A DNA stretch of 64,000 nt. Source: Gp6-AA40 sp963742105 (GTDB taxonomy: Bacteria > Acidobacteriota > Vicinamibacteria > Vicinamibacterales > UBA2999). Under the pieces are notes generated by a model that saw only the letters and a program-made list of their open reading frames with translations, did no database searches and was not told the DNA's origin. Shown here one piece after another: positions 45,574 through 55,700 of this stretch (its first letter is position 1; every line of letters starts with the position of its first letter). The stretch covers positions 434,001 through 498,000 of the forward strand of contig CAVUKN010000007.1 of the NCBI GenBank assembly GCA_963742105.1, given 5' to 3'. Position numbers and translations under genes: made by a program.

Positions 45574-45612
45574 ATCGCCGTTCCTGCTTTCACAATTCGC
45601 TATTCACGGTTC
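45565..45612. repeat. Mirrored heptamer array GTGAATC
   Basis: GTGAATC, GTGAATC, GCCGTTC are mirrored after a CTGCTTT loop by ACAATTCGCTATTCACGGTTCC. It lies between convergent small gene and dinB. Confidence 0.7.
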
Positions 45613-46689
45613 CCCAAACGGCAGCTTCGGTTCTTTCACGAGCACCGGCTCGATGGCCGCGCACAGGTTGCTGACGCTCACGCCCAGCAGGCGCACCGGT
45701 CGCTGGCCCGCCTCGGTCTTGTCCAGCAGCGTCACCGCCCGGCAGACGATCGCCTCTTCGTCACGCGTGGGCCCGTCCGAGTGGCTTCGCGTGATGGTGG
45801 TGAAGTCGTCGTACCGCACCTTGATTGTCACGGTGCGCGCGTAGCAGTTCGCGTCGCAGCAGCCACTCCGCGGCATCACGGGCCATGGCCGCGACGTGTC
45901 TCCTGATGTCGCTCGAGGTTCGACCAGGTCGGTGGCAAAGGTGTTTTCACTGCCCGAGGACTTCGGCTCGTGTTGCGACACCACCGGCCGGTCGTCGATG
46001 CCCTGCGCCAACTGCTGCAGCCATCCGGCGAGCGACCCCACGGCTTCCTCGAGCAGCGCCGGATTGGCGGAGCGCACGTCTACAAGCTTGTCGATGCCGC
46101 GCGCGCGCAGCTTGCGGGCGGTGACGGGTCCGACACCCCAGAGCGCATCAACCGGCAGCCCCTGCAGGAAGGGTTCGACGCGTTCCGGAGCGATGACGGT
46201 GAGCCCGTCCGGCTTCTGCCAGCCCGAGGCAATCTTGGCGAGGAACTTGTTCGGCGCCACGCCGGCAGACGCCGTGAGCCCCGTCTGCTCGCGGATCGCT
46301 GCCTTGAGACGGCGCGCCACGACCATTCCCAGCGTTTCGCCCCAGGCGTTGTCGGTGACATCGAGGTAGGCCTCGTCGAGCGACAATCCTTCGACGAGCG
46401 GTGTAACGCTTCTGAAGATCTCGAAGACCTGTCGCGAAACTGTCCTGGTACTTGGAGAAGTCGGGTCGGACGATGACGAGCGCCGGGCATAGCCGAATCG
46501 CCCGCGACATCGGGATGGCCGACCGCACTCCGAACCGCCGGGCTTCGTAGCTTGCCGCTGCCACGACGCCACGCTGTTCGGGCGAGCCACCGACGGCGAC
46601 CGGCAACCCGCGCAGCGCCGGGTTGTCGCGCTGCTCGACGGACGCGTAGAAAGCGTCCATGTCGATGTGAACGATGCGGCGATGATCAT
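45604..46689 (-). pseudogene. dinB: DNA polymerase IV (Y family), frame broken several times
   Basis: The full family sequence is readable: HIDMDAFYASVEQRDNPALR (metal site), SYEARRFGVRSAIPMSRAIR, PLVEGLSLDEAYLDVT (catalytic acids), SAGVAPNKFLAKIASGWQKP, GLPVDALWGVGPVTARKLRA (HhH) and the little-finger end YARTVTIKVRYDDF. Breaks are seen near 46441 (one extra base; restores KYQDVSRQVFEIF), near 45910 (a deletion-type shift) and near 45843 (one extra base). The beginning (ATG 46689 in one frame, VHIDMD in another) may contain a further break. This error-prone polymerase bypasses DNA lesions. The break density matches the pattern in acnA. Confidence 0.8.
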
Positions 46690-46818
46690 GAATTTTCGAA
46701 TTGACGAATTTACGGATTGACGAACTGGAGACACGGAGAAAACAGAGCCGGCAGCGACGCGTCCCCACTCAGTTCCGCAATCAATTCGTCAATTCGCAAA
46801 TTCGTCAATCCGTCAATT
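46688..46818. repeat. Mirrored heptamer array AATTGACG/CGTCAATT
   Basis: Left arm AATTTTCGAATTGACGAATT then TACGGATTGACGAA. Right arm AATTCGTCAATTCGCAAATT, then CGTCAATCCGTCAATT. It covers the start of dinB and ends at the dut stop. Confidence 0.8.
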
Positions 46819-47244
46819 TCCCGTTGCCCCAAATCCCCCTCGAGTCACGGCGCGTAACTCGTTCACTTCCTGCCAGGTGACCCGTGGCGACTGCAGGATG
46901 ATCCCCTGTGCGAGCCGGTCGCCTCGCCGCACCTCGACTGGCGCGTCGGTCACGTTCAACACCTGTATCATCACCTCGTCATCAGGGCCGGAGTAGTCCG
47001 GGTCGATGACGCCGACGCCGTTCGCCACCATGAGACCCCGTTTCAGCGGGGTGCTGCTGCGGGCGAAGATGGCGAGGAAGTGACCAGAAGGAACCTCGAT
47101 GACGAGGCCGGTTCGGACGAGTACGATCTGCCGGGGCGGGACTGTCACGTCGTGCGCCGCCGCCAGATCGAAGCCGGCCGATTCGTCGGTGCCATATGCA
47201 GGGAGAGTTACTGTGGAGTCGAGTCGTTTGATCCTGAGCCGCAT
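46813..47244 (-). CDS. dut: dUTP pyrophosphatase
   Basis: Dut hydrolyses dUTP, preventing uracil incorporation into DNA. The 143-residue product from ATG 47244 shows the five family motifs, including YGTDESAGFDL (motif 1), FARSSTPLKRG (2), GVGVIDPDYSG (3, catalytic Asp), RGDRLAQGII (4) and RGGFGATG (5). Trimeric cytosolic enzyme. TATGCT lies 6 bases before the start. The opposite M16 gene's GTG lies inside the first codons of dut, so the two overlap head to head by 32 bases. Confidence 0.96.
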   Translation of the reverse strand: MRLRIKRLDSTVTLPAYGTDESAGFDLAAAHDVTVPPRQIVLVRTGLVIEVPSGHFLAIFARSSTPLKRGLMVANGVGVIDPDYSGPDDEVMIQVLNVTDAPVEVRRGDRLAQGIILQSPRVTWQEVNELRAVTRGGFGATGN

Positions 47245-50101
47245 CCGGGCAGCATATCTCCTGATCGCGCTCGTGTTGGGCGCTGCCGCGGTGACGATGG
47301 TGCCGCTCGGCGCGCAGGCGCCGGCCGGGGCCGCGGCGACTCCGGTCGCGGCGGCGGCGGAGACGACGCCGCTGCCGCTCGATCCGGCAATTCGCACCGG
47401 CAAGCTGCCCAACGGATTGACCTACTTCATCCGCAAGAACGCCAAGCCGGAAAATCGTGCGTTGCTGCGCCTGGCGGTGCAGGCCGGGTCGATCGACGAG
47501 GCCGACGACCAGCGCGGCCTCGCTCACATGCTCGAGCACATGGCCTTCAACGGCAGCGCGCATTTCAAGCCGGGCGAACTGGTCAGCTATCTGGAGTCGA
47601 TCGGCGCGCGGTTCGGCCCGCACGTGAACGCCTATACGAGCTTCGACGAAACCGTGTACATGCTCGACGTACCGACCGACAAGCCGGGCGCACTGAATCG
47701 TGGGTTCGAGGCGCTCGGCGATTTCGCCGGCGGATCCAGCCTGACCGACGAGGAAATCGACCGCGAACGCGGCGTGGTGATCGAAGAATGGCGTGGCCGT
47801 CTCGGCGCCGGCACGCGGATGCAGCAGCCGCAGATGGATGCGGTGTTCGGCCCGACATCCCGGTACGCGCAACGCCTGCCGATCGGGCTGCCCGAGACGC
47901 TCCGGACGTTCAAGTCGGACCGGCTGCGCGACTTCTACTCCACCAACTATCGGCCGGACCGCATGGCGGTGATCGTTGTCGGCGACATCGATCCAGCCGC
48001 CATCGAACAACAGATCCAGAAGAACTTCGGCGCGTTCCGGAACACGTCGGCGACCGCGCATCTCGTGGCGGAGGTGCCTGTCCATGACGAGACGCGGTAC
48101 GTGACGCTGTCGGACCCCGAACTCACCGGTTCGTCCGTCTCCATCACCCACAAGCGACCGTTGCAACCCCTGCGGACCGCCGCGGACTACCGGCGGCTGC
48201 TGATGCGGTCGCTTCTGTCGCAGATGTGGAACGCCCGGTTTGGCGAAATGTCGCGCCAGGCGGACGCACCGTTCCTGAGCGCGGGCGCGGGTGCAGGCCG
48301 CGTGAGCCGCACTGTGGAGTCGTTCGACGTCTCTGCGCGTGTCAAGGATGGGGGAATCGAGAAGGGGCTGTCGGCAATCGCCACCGAGATCGCGCGCGTC
48401 AAACAGTTCGGGTTCAACCAGTCGGAACTCGATCGAGCCAAGGCGTCGATGCTCGCCCGTTACGAGCGGGCCTATAACGAGCGCGACAAGGCGGAGAGTC
48501 CGGGCTTTGCCTCCGAACTGATCACCTACTACTTGACTGGAGAAGCGGCTCCAGGCATCGAGGCCGAGCTGAAGCTCGCACGTGAATTCGTGCCGTCGAT
48601 TACCGTCGCTGAAGTGGGAACGATGGCTCGCGAGCTCCTGCCCGAACGCAATCGCGTCGTGATTGCCACGGCCCCGCAAAAGGCGGCGCTCACGCCGGTC
48701 AGTGAAGCAGCGCTGCGGGACTCACTGCGCACGGGTGCGACCGCCACGGTTACCGCATGGGCCGATAACGTCTCCGGCCGCGAGCTGCTCACGAAGGCGC
48801 CGACAGCCGGAACGGTGACCGGTCGCCGCGAGATTCCGGAGATCGGAGTCACCGTGCTGACGCTGTCGAATGGCGTCAGCGTCTGGCTGAAGCCGACCGA
48901 CTACCGCAACGATCAGATCACCTACACCTCGTTCGCGCGCGGCGGCAGCTCGATTGTGGGGGAGCAGGAGTACTGGAACGCCGGCCTGGCCACGTCGCTC
49001 GTCACGTTGGGCGGATTCGGGGGATTGTCACCGACCGACCGCAGCAAGCTGCTCGCGGGCAAGCTGGCACAGTCGTCGCCGTACATGTCGACGTACACAC
49101 ACGGGGTGCGGGGCACCGCCAGCCCGCGCGATCTTGAAACCGCGCTGCAGCTGACCTACCTGGACTTCACCGCCCCGAACAAGGACGTCAACGCGTTCGC
49201 GCTGCTGAAGCGACAGCTCGAGGCGCGCGTCGCGAACCAGGGGCAGAGTCCGGGACAGGTGTTCTCGGAGCGTGTCCGCGCGATCAACACGATGAACCAT
49301 TTCACGTCGCGACCGCTCAAGGCCGAGGACATCGACAAGCTCGATCCGGAGGCCATGCTGAAGTTCTACCAGGATCGCTTCGCCAACGCCGCGAACTTCA
49401 CGTTCTTCTTCGCCGGAGCGTTCAAGGTCGACGACATCACGCCGCTGCTGGCGAAGTATCTTGGCGGGCTGCCGTCCAAGGGGACGCAGGATGCACAGGC
49501 CGGGAGCCTGAAGCTGCAGTTTCCGGCGGCGGTCACGCGCGACACTGTGACCAAGGGACGTGAACCGCGGAGTCAGACGGTGATCAGCTTCTTCGCCGAC
49601 GCCGGCGGCGACGAACTCGAGGCACACCGTTTGCGAGCCGCGACGGCCGTGCTCGAGGCCAAGCTGCGCGACATCCTCCGCGAGGAACTTGGCGGCACCT
49701 ACTCCGTCAGCGTGGGTTACGGCGACACACTGCCGGAAACGGGCTACGGCACGACCTCGGTGCAGTTCGGCAGCTCCCCGGAAAACGTCCAGAAGCTCAC
49801 CGAGGCGGTGATGAAAGAGGTCGATCGCCTGCGGCGCGATGGCCCCAGTGAGGCGGACGTGAGGGCCGTCAAGGAAGCCGAGAAGAACGATCTGCAGGAG
49901 TCGTACAAGAGCAACGATTTCTGGTTGGGTTCGCTGCAGACGGCAGCGATCCTGAACCGCGACCCGAAGCGCATCGCGCTCCGCCTCGAGCGCGCCGACT
50001 CGCTGACGCCCGACAACATCCACGCGGCGTTCACGAAATACTTCCCGGCTGATCGCTATACGATCGTGACCTTGGCGCCGGAAGCGGCCGCCAGCAACTG
50101 A
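47213..50101 (+). CDS. M16 zinc peptidase with two tandem M16 units
   Basis: GTG 47213, six bases after AGGGAGAG, gives a 962-residue exported protein (hydrophobic segment YLLIALVLGAAAVTMVPLGA). The N-terminal M16 domain has HMLEHMAFNGS (HxxEH zinc motif) and the downstream VVIEEWRGRLG (third ligand). It then has a second M16-like half without the motif. This is the pitrilysin/PqqL-like arrangement. Substrate is unknown; location probably periplasmic or outer membrane. A longer reading from 47099 is antisense to dut and was rejected. Confidence 0.85.
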   Translation: MESSRLILSRIRAAYLLIALVLGAAAVTMVPLGAQAPAGAAATPVAAAAETTPLPLDPAIRTGKLPNGLTYFIRKNAKPENRALLRLAVQAGSIDEADDQRGLAHMLEHMAFNGSAHFKPGELVSYLESIGARFGPHVNAYTSFDETVYMLDVPTDKPGALNRGFEALGDFAGGSSLTDEEIDRERGVVIEEWRGRLGAGTRMQQPQMDAVFGPTSRYAQRLPIGLPETLRTFKSDRLRDFYSTNYRPDRMAVIVVGDIDPAAIEQQIQKNFGAFRNTSATAHLVAEVPVHDETRYVTLSDPELTGSSVSITHKRPLQPLRTAADYRRLLMRSLLSQMWNARFGEMSRQADAPFLSAGAGAGRVSRTVESFDVSARVKDGGIEKGLSAIATEIARVKQFGFNQSELDRAKASMLARYERAYNERDKAESPGFASELITYYLTGEAAPGIEAELKLAREFVPSITVAEVGTMARELLPERNRVVIATAPQKAALTPVSEAALRDSLRTGATATVTAWADNVSGRELLTKAPTAGTVTGRREIPEIGVTVLTLSNGVSVWLKPTDYRNDQITYTSFARGGSSIVGEQEYWNAGLATSLVTLGGFGGLSPTDRSKLLAGKLAQSSPYMSTYTHGVRGTASPRDLETALQLTYLDFTAPNKDVNAFALLKRQLEARVANQGQSPGQVFSERVRAINTMNHFTSRPLKAEDIDKLDPEAMLKFYQDRFANAANFTFFFAGAFKVDDITPLLAKYLGGLPSKGTQDAQAGSLKLQFPAAVTRDTVTKGREPRSQTVISFFADAGGDELEAHRLRAATAVLEAKLRDILREELGGTYSVSVGYGDTLPETGYGTTSVQFGSSPENVQKLTEAVMKEVDRLRRDGPSEADVRAVKEAEKNDLQESYKSNDFWLGSLQTAAILNRDPKRIALRLERADSLTPDNIHAAFTKYFPADRYTIVTLAPEAAASN
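47251..47256 (-). promoter_or_regulatory. Putative -10 box (TATGCT) of dut
   Basis: On the minus strand TATGCT ends 6 bases before the dut ATG. AGGAGA lies farther upstream, too far for normal initiation. Confidence 0.4.
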
Positions 50102-50137
50102 AGCCGTGAAGCACGAATGGTGAATCGTGAGTCCGCG

Positions 50138-51394
50138 ATGTCGACCCGTTCGGTCACGATTCGCCAGTCGCTGTTTGCCGGTCTCGTCATCGCCGCTTCA
50201 CTGTTCCGTCCGTCGGCCGCTTGCTCGCAGCAGTTACCATCATCGCCGCTGACGCTGCAGTCCGCCCTCACCCGGGCGTTGGCATCGAATCCCCGGCTGA
50301 TCGCCGTCAGGATGCGGCGGTCCGTCAACCTGGCGTCGCGCGACGTCGCCGCCGAACGCCTCAATCCTGAATTCCGCGCCGAGTTCGCCAGGGAAACGCC
50401 CAAGGAAGGCTACACGCTCGCCGTGCCGTGGGAGACGGCCGGCAAACGTGGCAAGCGCATCGCCGTCAGCGACGCCGCGATCGCGACGGGCGATGCCGAG
50501 GTGTCGCAAACCATCGCCGAAGTGCAGGCCGATGTCCGTCACGCGTTCGTGGCACGGTTTGCCGCGGAAAGCCGTCGCAACCTGCTCGAAGAGATGGAGG
50601 GGCTGGCCCAGCGCGCTCGCGACGCGGCGCAGGCGCGTTTCGATGCGGGCGACGCACCGCGGCTGGAGGTCCTGCAGGCCCAGCTGGCACTCGACGATGT
50701 GCAGAATCAGATGAATGCGGCGCGGGGAGCCTCCGATGCCGCGCGGCTGACACTGAACGCGTTGCTCGGGTTTCAGCTCGACGCAGCGACACCGATCGAG
50801 ATGAGCCTCGACGTCGGGCCATCAATTGCCGCCGACGCGGCCATCGCGCGTGCGCAGTCCGCCAACACGGAACTGGCCGTGCTCGACCGCCGGGTTGCCG
50901 AACAGCGGGCCCGGGTCACGCTGGCCCAGGCGATGCGGCAGCCAGACGTCACGCCCGAGGCAACGCTGACCCGCCGCGCCGAGCCGGAATTCTCCACCGG
51001 GTGGCGTGCGGCGGTGGCGGTGTCGATTCCCATCCTGACGACTCACGCGGCCGGCGTTCGGGTCGAGGAAGCGACGATGGCGCAGTTGACCAGCGAGCGC
51101 GATGCCACCGCCAGTCGTATCGCCGGCGAGGTGGCGGCCGCCACCGCAGTCGCCGACGCGCAACGCGTGCAGTACGTCCGCTACCGTGACGAAATCATCC
51201 CGCAGGCACTCGAAGTGGAGCGCATGGCTGAAGACTCGTACCGGCTCGGCCAGACGGGCATCGCCGCATATCTGCAGGCGCTTCAGTCCACGCGCGACGT
51301 GCGCCTGCGAGCCATCGCATCCGCGGCCGACTTGCAGAACGCGCTCGCGGATCTCGAACGGGCGATTGGCGCCCCGGTGAGCGCCGCTCCATGA
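50138..51394 (+). CDS. TolC family outer-membrane efflux channel protein
   Basis: The 418-residue product has a signal peptide (MSTRSVTIRQSLFAGLVIAA...) and the long coiled helices of TolC/CzcC proteins: TLQSALTRALASNPRLIAVR, VQADVRHAFVARFAAESRRN and RYRDEIIPQALEVERMAEDS. This is the outer-membrane part of a tripartite pump. ATG 50138 was chosen over ATG 50117, since the seven codons between are heptamer-like repeat sequence. The stop overlaps the next start (ATGA), tying it to the adaptor and RND genes. Confidence 0.9.
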   Translation: MSTRSVTIRQSLFAGLVIAASLFRPSAACSQQLPSSPLTLQSALTRALASNPRLIAVRMRRSVNLASRDVAAERLNPEFRAEFARETPKEGYTLAVPWETAGKRGKRIAVSDAAIATGDAEVSQTIAEVQADVRHAFVARFAAESRRNLLEEMEGLAQRARDAAQARFDAGDAPRLEVLQAQLALDDVQNQMNAARGASDAARLTLNALLGFQLDAATPIEMSLDVGPSIAADAAIARAQSANTELAVLDRRVAEQRARVTLAQAMRQPDVTPEATLTRRAEPEFSTGWRAAVAVSIPILTTHAAGVRVEEATMAQLTSERDATASRIAGEVAAATAVADAQRVQYVRYRDEIIPQALEVERMAEDSYRLGQTGIAAYLQALQSTRDVRLRAIASAADLQNALADLERAIGAPVSAAP

Positions 51395-52707
51395 CGACAC
51401 GAAATCTGCAATCCGACTCCGGGAGTCGCCCGGCAGCGACGGCGACGCCTCTTCGGCAATTTCTCCGCGCCGACTCCCGGAGTCGGATTGCAGGAATGGC
51501 GATAGCTGCGCTGGTGGTGCCATGGAGCACGGCGGTTCTGGCAAGGCCCGCCCCGCGCAGCAGGGTCGTCAACTGGCGTGGCGCGGACCTTCTCAAGTCC
51601 GCGATTGCCCTGCTGGTCATGCTGATCTGGGCGTCGGGCTGCTCGAAGGAAGCGCCCGAAGACGTCGAGAGCGAGACGGTCGTGCCGGTGACGGTGGCCC
51701 CGGCGGAGACGGGCACCATCACCGCCACCATACGCGCGTCGGGACTGGTTACTCCCGCGCCGGGCGCGGAGCTGATCGTGGTCGCACCTGAACCGGCCCG
51801 CATCGCGGAAATCCCGAAGGCGGAAGGCGACGCCGTGCGCCGCGGCGACCTCCTGGTTCAGTTCGACATCCCGTCAACACAGGCGGAGGCGTCGAAGCAG
51901 CACGCCGAGATAACGCGGGCGCAGGCACGCCTCGCCAACGCCCAAGCTGCCCAGGCCCGCGCGACGGATCTCTTCGGCCGCGGTGTGGCCGCGCGCAAGG
52001 AAGTGGAGGAAACGACGCGCGAGGTGGCGGATGCGGACGCCGACCTCGCCAGTGCGCAGGCGGCAGCAGCAGCGGCGGATCGCGTTGCTGATCGCAGCAT
52101 CGTCCGCGCCACCTTCGACGGGGTGGTCGCCAAGCGCTCGCACAATCCGGGCGACCTCGTCGAAGCGGCCGCCTCCGACGCCGTCCTGCGCGTCATCGAT
52201 CCGCGACGCCTCGAGGTTCAGGCATCGGTGCCCATTGCGGATGCTCCGCGCCTGAAACTCGGCGCTCCGGCGCGTCTCACCAACGTCGTGGGTGGCACCT
52301 CCGCACCAACCCTCAAGGTCGCATCGCGGGCGGTGTCGGTCGATTCGGGCACGGGGAGCGTTCCCGTACGTCTGACGTTCGCGACGCCCGCCAACTATCC
52401 CGCTGGAACTCCCGTTCAGATTGAGATCGACGCCGAGACGCGGAGCGGGGTCGTCGTCGTTCCCGTCGCTGCTGTCGTGCACGAAGGCGAGGAAGCGGCG
52501 GTGTTTGTGGTCGCCGGCGACACGGCAAAACGGCGAGTCGTCATGACCGGCGTGCAATCCGGCGATCGCGTCGAGATCAAGGATGGTGTGAAGCCTGGCG
52601 ACATGGTCATCGTGAGCGGGCAGAACGGTCTGCCCGACGGCGCCAGGGTCACGATTGCCAAACCGGAAGCCGCCACACCGGGTGACGGCGGAACGTCAGA
52701 GAAGTGA
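51391..52707 (+). CDS. RND efflux periplasmic adaptor (HlyD/MFP family) lipoprotein, with repeat-built leader
   Basis: The 438-residue protein is coupled to TolC by ATGA. The mature part has the usual lipoyl/barrel pattern (VTVAPAETGTITATIRASGL, DLLVQFDIPSTQAEASKQHA) and a coiled hairpin (EITRAQARLANAQAAQARAT), then VVAKRSHNPGDLVEAA. A lipobox-like LIWASGC lies at about residue 86. The region before it is unusually long. It contains an exact 22-base inverted repeat (51407-51428 and 51471-51492) and a REP-like palindrome (51579-51603). Thus the leader may be made largely of repeat sequence. Confidence 0.88.
   Translation: MTTRNLQSDSGSRPAATATPLRQFLRADSRSRIAGMAIAALVVPWSTAVLARPAPRSRVVNWRGADLLKSAIALLVMLIWASGCSKEAPEDVESETVVPVTVAPAETGTITATIRASGLVTPAPGAELIVVAPEPARIAEIPKAEGDAVRRGDLLVQFDIPSTQAEASKQHAEITRAQARLANAQAAQARATDLFGRGVAARKEVEETTREVADADADLASAQAAAAAADRVADRSIVRATFDGVVAKRSHNPGDLVEAAASDAVLRVIDPRRLEVQASVPIADAPRLKLGAPARLTNVVGGTSAPTLKVASRAVSVDSGTGSVPVRLTFATPANYPAGTPVQIEIDAETRSGVVVVPVAAVVHEGEEAAVFVVAGDTAKRRVVMTGVQSGDRVEIKDGVKPGDMVIVSGQNGLPDGARVTIAKPEAATPGDGGTSEK
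51407..51492. repeat. Perfect 22-base inverted repeat inside the adaptor leader
   Basis: Bases 51407-51428 (TGCAATCCGACTCCGGGAGT...) are the exact reverse complement of 51471-51492, with a 42-base loop. In frame, it encodes NLQSDSGSR and ADSRSRIAG. Confidence 0.85.
51579..51603. repeat. REP-like palindrome in the adaptor leader
   Basis: GTGGCGCGGACCTTCTCAAG followed by TCCGC is a hairpin almost identical to the one near 27355 (GTGGCGCGGACCTTGTCAGG on the minus strand). It encodes residues about 63-71. Confidence 0.7.
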
Positions 52708-55700
52708 GCGTCGGAACGTTCGCGGTTCGCCACTCACGCGCCGCGCTCCTCGTCAGCATCGCGCTCGTGGCAGCTGGCGCCATCGCGGCCTACCTGCTGC
52801 CCAGCAGCATCTACCCGCCGCTCGAATTCCCACGCATCGTCATCATCGCGCACAGCGGGACGCTGCCGCCGCAGTCGATGATGCTGACGGTGACGCGTCC
52901 GATCGAGACCGCGGTGATGGAGGTGCCCGGCATCCGCCGTGTGCGGTCGCGCAGCATCCGGGGGGCAGCGGAAATTTCGGCGCAGTTCGACCCCGCGACG
53001 AGGATGGAGATCGCGCTGCAGCAGGTGCAGAACCGGGTCGCCGAGGCGCAGGCCGATTTGCCGTCGGATACCGAGCTGACGGTGGAACGGCTGACGCCGG
53101 CGGTGTTCCCGATTCTGATTCTGAGCATGACCGGCCCGCTGCCGACGCCGGATCTGAACGACTTTGCCAACTACGTCGTAAAACCGGAACTGGCGCGCGT
53201 GCCAGGTGCCGGTCGCATCGAAGTCCTCGCCACCGACACCCGCGAGATCGAGGTCGTGCTCGATCCCGATAAGCTGGCTGCGACCGGCATCGGCGTTGGC
53301 GACGTGGTGGACGCGCTGAAAGCGCAGAACGAACTGGTGCCGGTCGGCCGCTTTGCCGAAGGCGGGCAGCAGCACTTGTCGCTCGCGTCCGGGCTCTGGA
53401 CCTCGCCCGAGGACATTGCGGCAGCGCCCATCCTCGTCAAGAAGGGAGCCACCGTCCACGTCTCGGACATCGGCGTGGTCACACTGGGATCGCCCGACCG
53501 GACGCTGCTCGTGACCGGCAATGGACGGGATGCCGTCTCGATCAGCATCTCGCAGCAGATCGGCGCGAACATCCTGGCGGTCAAACAGGGTGTCGACCGT
53601 GCCGTTGCGACCCTGCAACACTCACTGCCATCCGGCATTCACCTGACGAAGGTCTACGACCTCGCAGAGTTCGTCAGCGAAGCCATTGCCAACGTCCGTG
53701 ACGCCATTCTGATTGGCGGGTTCCTCGCGATAGTGGTCCTGATCGTCTTCCTGCGCAATATCCGGCTCACGTTGATCGCGGCAGCGACGCTGCCGCTGGC
53801 TGTCATCCCGACGTTCCTGTTCATGTACGTCTTCAACGGCTCGCTGAACCTGATGTCGCTCGGCGGCCTCGCGGTGGCGATCGGGCTGGTGATCGACGAT
53901 GCGGTGGTGGTGGTAGAGAACATCCATCGCCGGGCGGCGGAAGGCAGCGAGAGCGTTGTTGATGCCGTCGGTCAGCTGGTCGGACCGCTGGTGAGTTCGA
54001 CTCTGACCACCGTGGTCGTGTTCGCGCCTTTGGGCCTGTTGTCGGGTGTCATCGGACAGTTCTTCCGCGCACTGTCGATGAGCCTGTCGGTCGCGGTGCT
54101 GCTGTCGCTCGGGCTGTCGCTGACGGTCGTGCCGATGCTGGCGCGATGGGCGTTTCGATCGGTGACGCCGGGACCGCTACGCGGATCCCGGCCTACAGGC
54201 GACGAGCCGGGCCTGCTTCGCGAGGCCCGGTCTACGCTGGACGCGGGCATGCCTGGCGACGCCATGGCGTCGGACGTAGGCCGGGTTCCGCCGCAGGCGG
54301 ACCCGGCAGGACCGCCACCGCGGGCGGAAGAGGCGGAAGCCGAAACGACTTCGCGGCTTGCGCGCGGGTATGCCCGCGCCCTGAACACCATTGTCCACCG
54401 GCCGGCGATTGCGATTCTCTTCGCTTTGGCGCTGGCCGCGCTCAGCGTTGGCCTGTTCTTCGTGACTGGTACCGGCTTCCTGCCCAAGGCCGACGAAGGG
54501 GGATTCGTCATCGACTATCTGACGCCGGCGGGATCAGCGCTCGAGGAGACCGATCGCCAGGTCCGCGCCATGGAGAAGGTGATTTCCGCAGCGCCTGAAG
54601 TCGCCTCGTACTCGCGGCGGACCGGATCAGAGCTCGGCCTGTTTGCAACGGCGCAGAACAGCGGCGACATCCTGGTGCGGCTGAAGCGACGCAGCGAACG
54701 ATCGCGGTCCTCCGAGGAGGTGATCGCCGCCATGCGCCCGAAGCTCCAGGAGGCAGCGCCGCTCGCAGAAATCGAGTTCGTTCAGCTGCTGCAGGACATG
54801 CTGGGCGACCTCGAGGGTGCGCCGACACCGATCGAAGTCAAGATTTTCGGAGACGACCCGGAGAAGCTGGAATCGCTGGCGGAGCCGGTCGAGCATATGC
54901 TCGAAAAGGTCGACGGAGTCGTGGATGTCGTCGGCATGCAGCGCGGGAATCCCGAGGTGACGTGGACCATCGATCCGATCGCCGCCGGCCGTGCCGGGAT
55001 GACCGTCGAACAGGTCGCGGATCAGATGTCGACGTCGTGGCTCGGCAAGGTAGCGACCGACTTGCGGTTGCTCGATCGGCGCGTGCCGGTCCGGGTTCGA
55101 CTCGACGACCGGTTCCGCTTCGATCCCGATCGACTGCCCAGCACGTTGATCCACACGCCAGAAGGCGGCCTGATGCCGGTGTCGGCGCTTGCGCATCCAA
55201 TGCGCGCCAACGGGCAGGCGGAACTGCTGCGTGAAAATCTGCGGCAGATGGCCGTGGTGTCCGGGCGTCTCGAAGGCCGCGACATGGGGAGCGCGGTGGC
55301 GGAGATCGACTCGAAGTTGCGCGCGATGAAGTTGCCGGTCGGTTACACCTACGAGATGGGCGGTCAGTACGCCTCACAGCAGCAGGCCTTCCGCGAACTG
55401 CTGATGGTGTTCGGCATTGCGACGATGCTGGTCTTCGTCATTCTGGTCATCCAGTTTCGCGCCTGGACGCCGGCGGTGCTGATTCTGCTCGCGGCGCCGC
55501 TCTCGCTGGGCGGGGCGCTGGCGCTGCTGCTGCTGACGGGTACGGAGCTCAACGTCTCGTCGGCCATGGGCATCATCCTGTTGATCGGCCTGGTCGTGAA
55601 GAACGGGATCATGCTGCTCGAATTCTCAGAGCGGCTGCATGAACAGGGCGAGCCATTCGACACCGCAATCGCACACGCCGGTCGCATCCGTCTCAGACCG

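Noticed and set aside
46982..48679. 565-residue minus-strand ORF overlapping dut and the M16 gene
   Set aside because: Overlaps two recognisable genes, has an Arg/His/Asp-rich shadow composition and no family motif.
49028..50023. 331-residue minus-strand ORF in the M16 gene
   Set aside because: Antisense shadow of the conserved M16 sequence.
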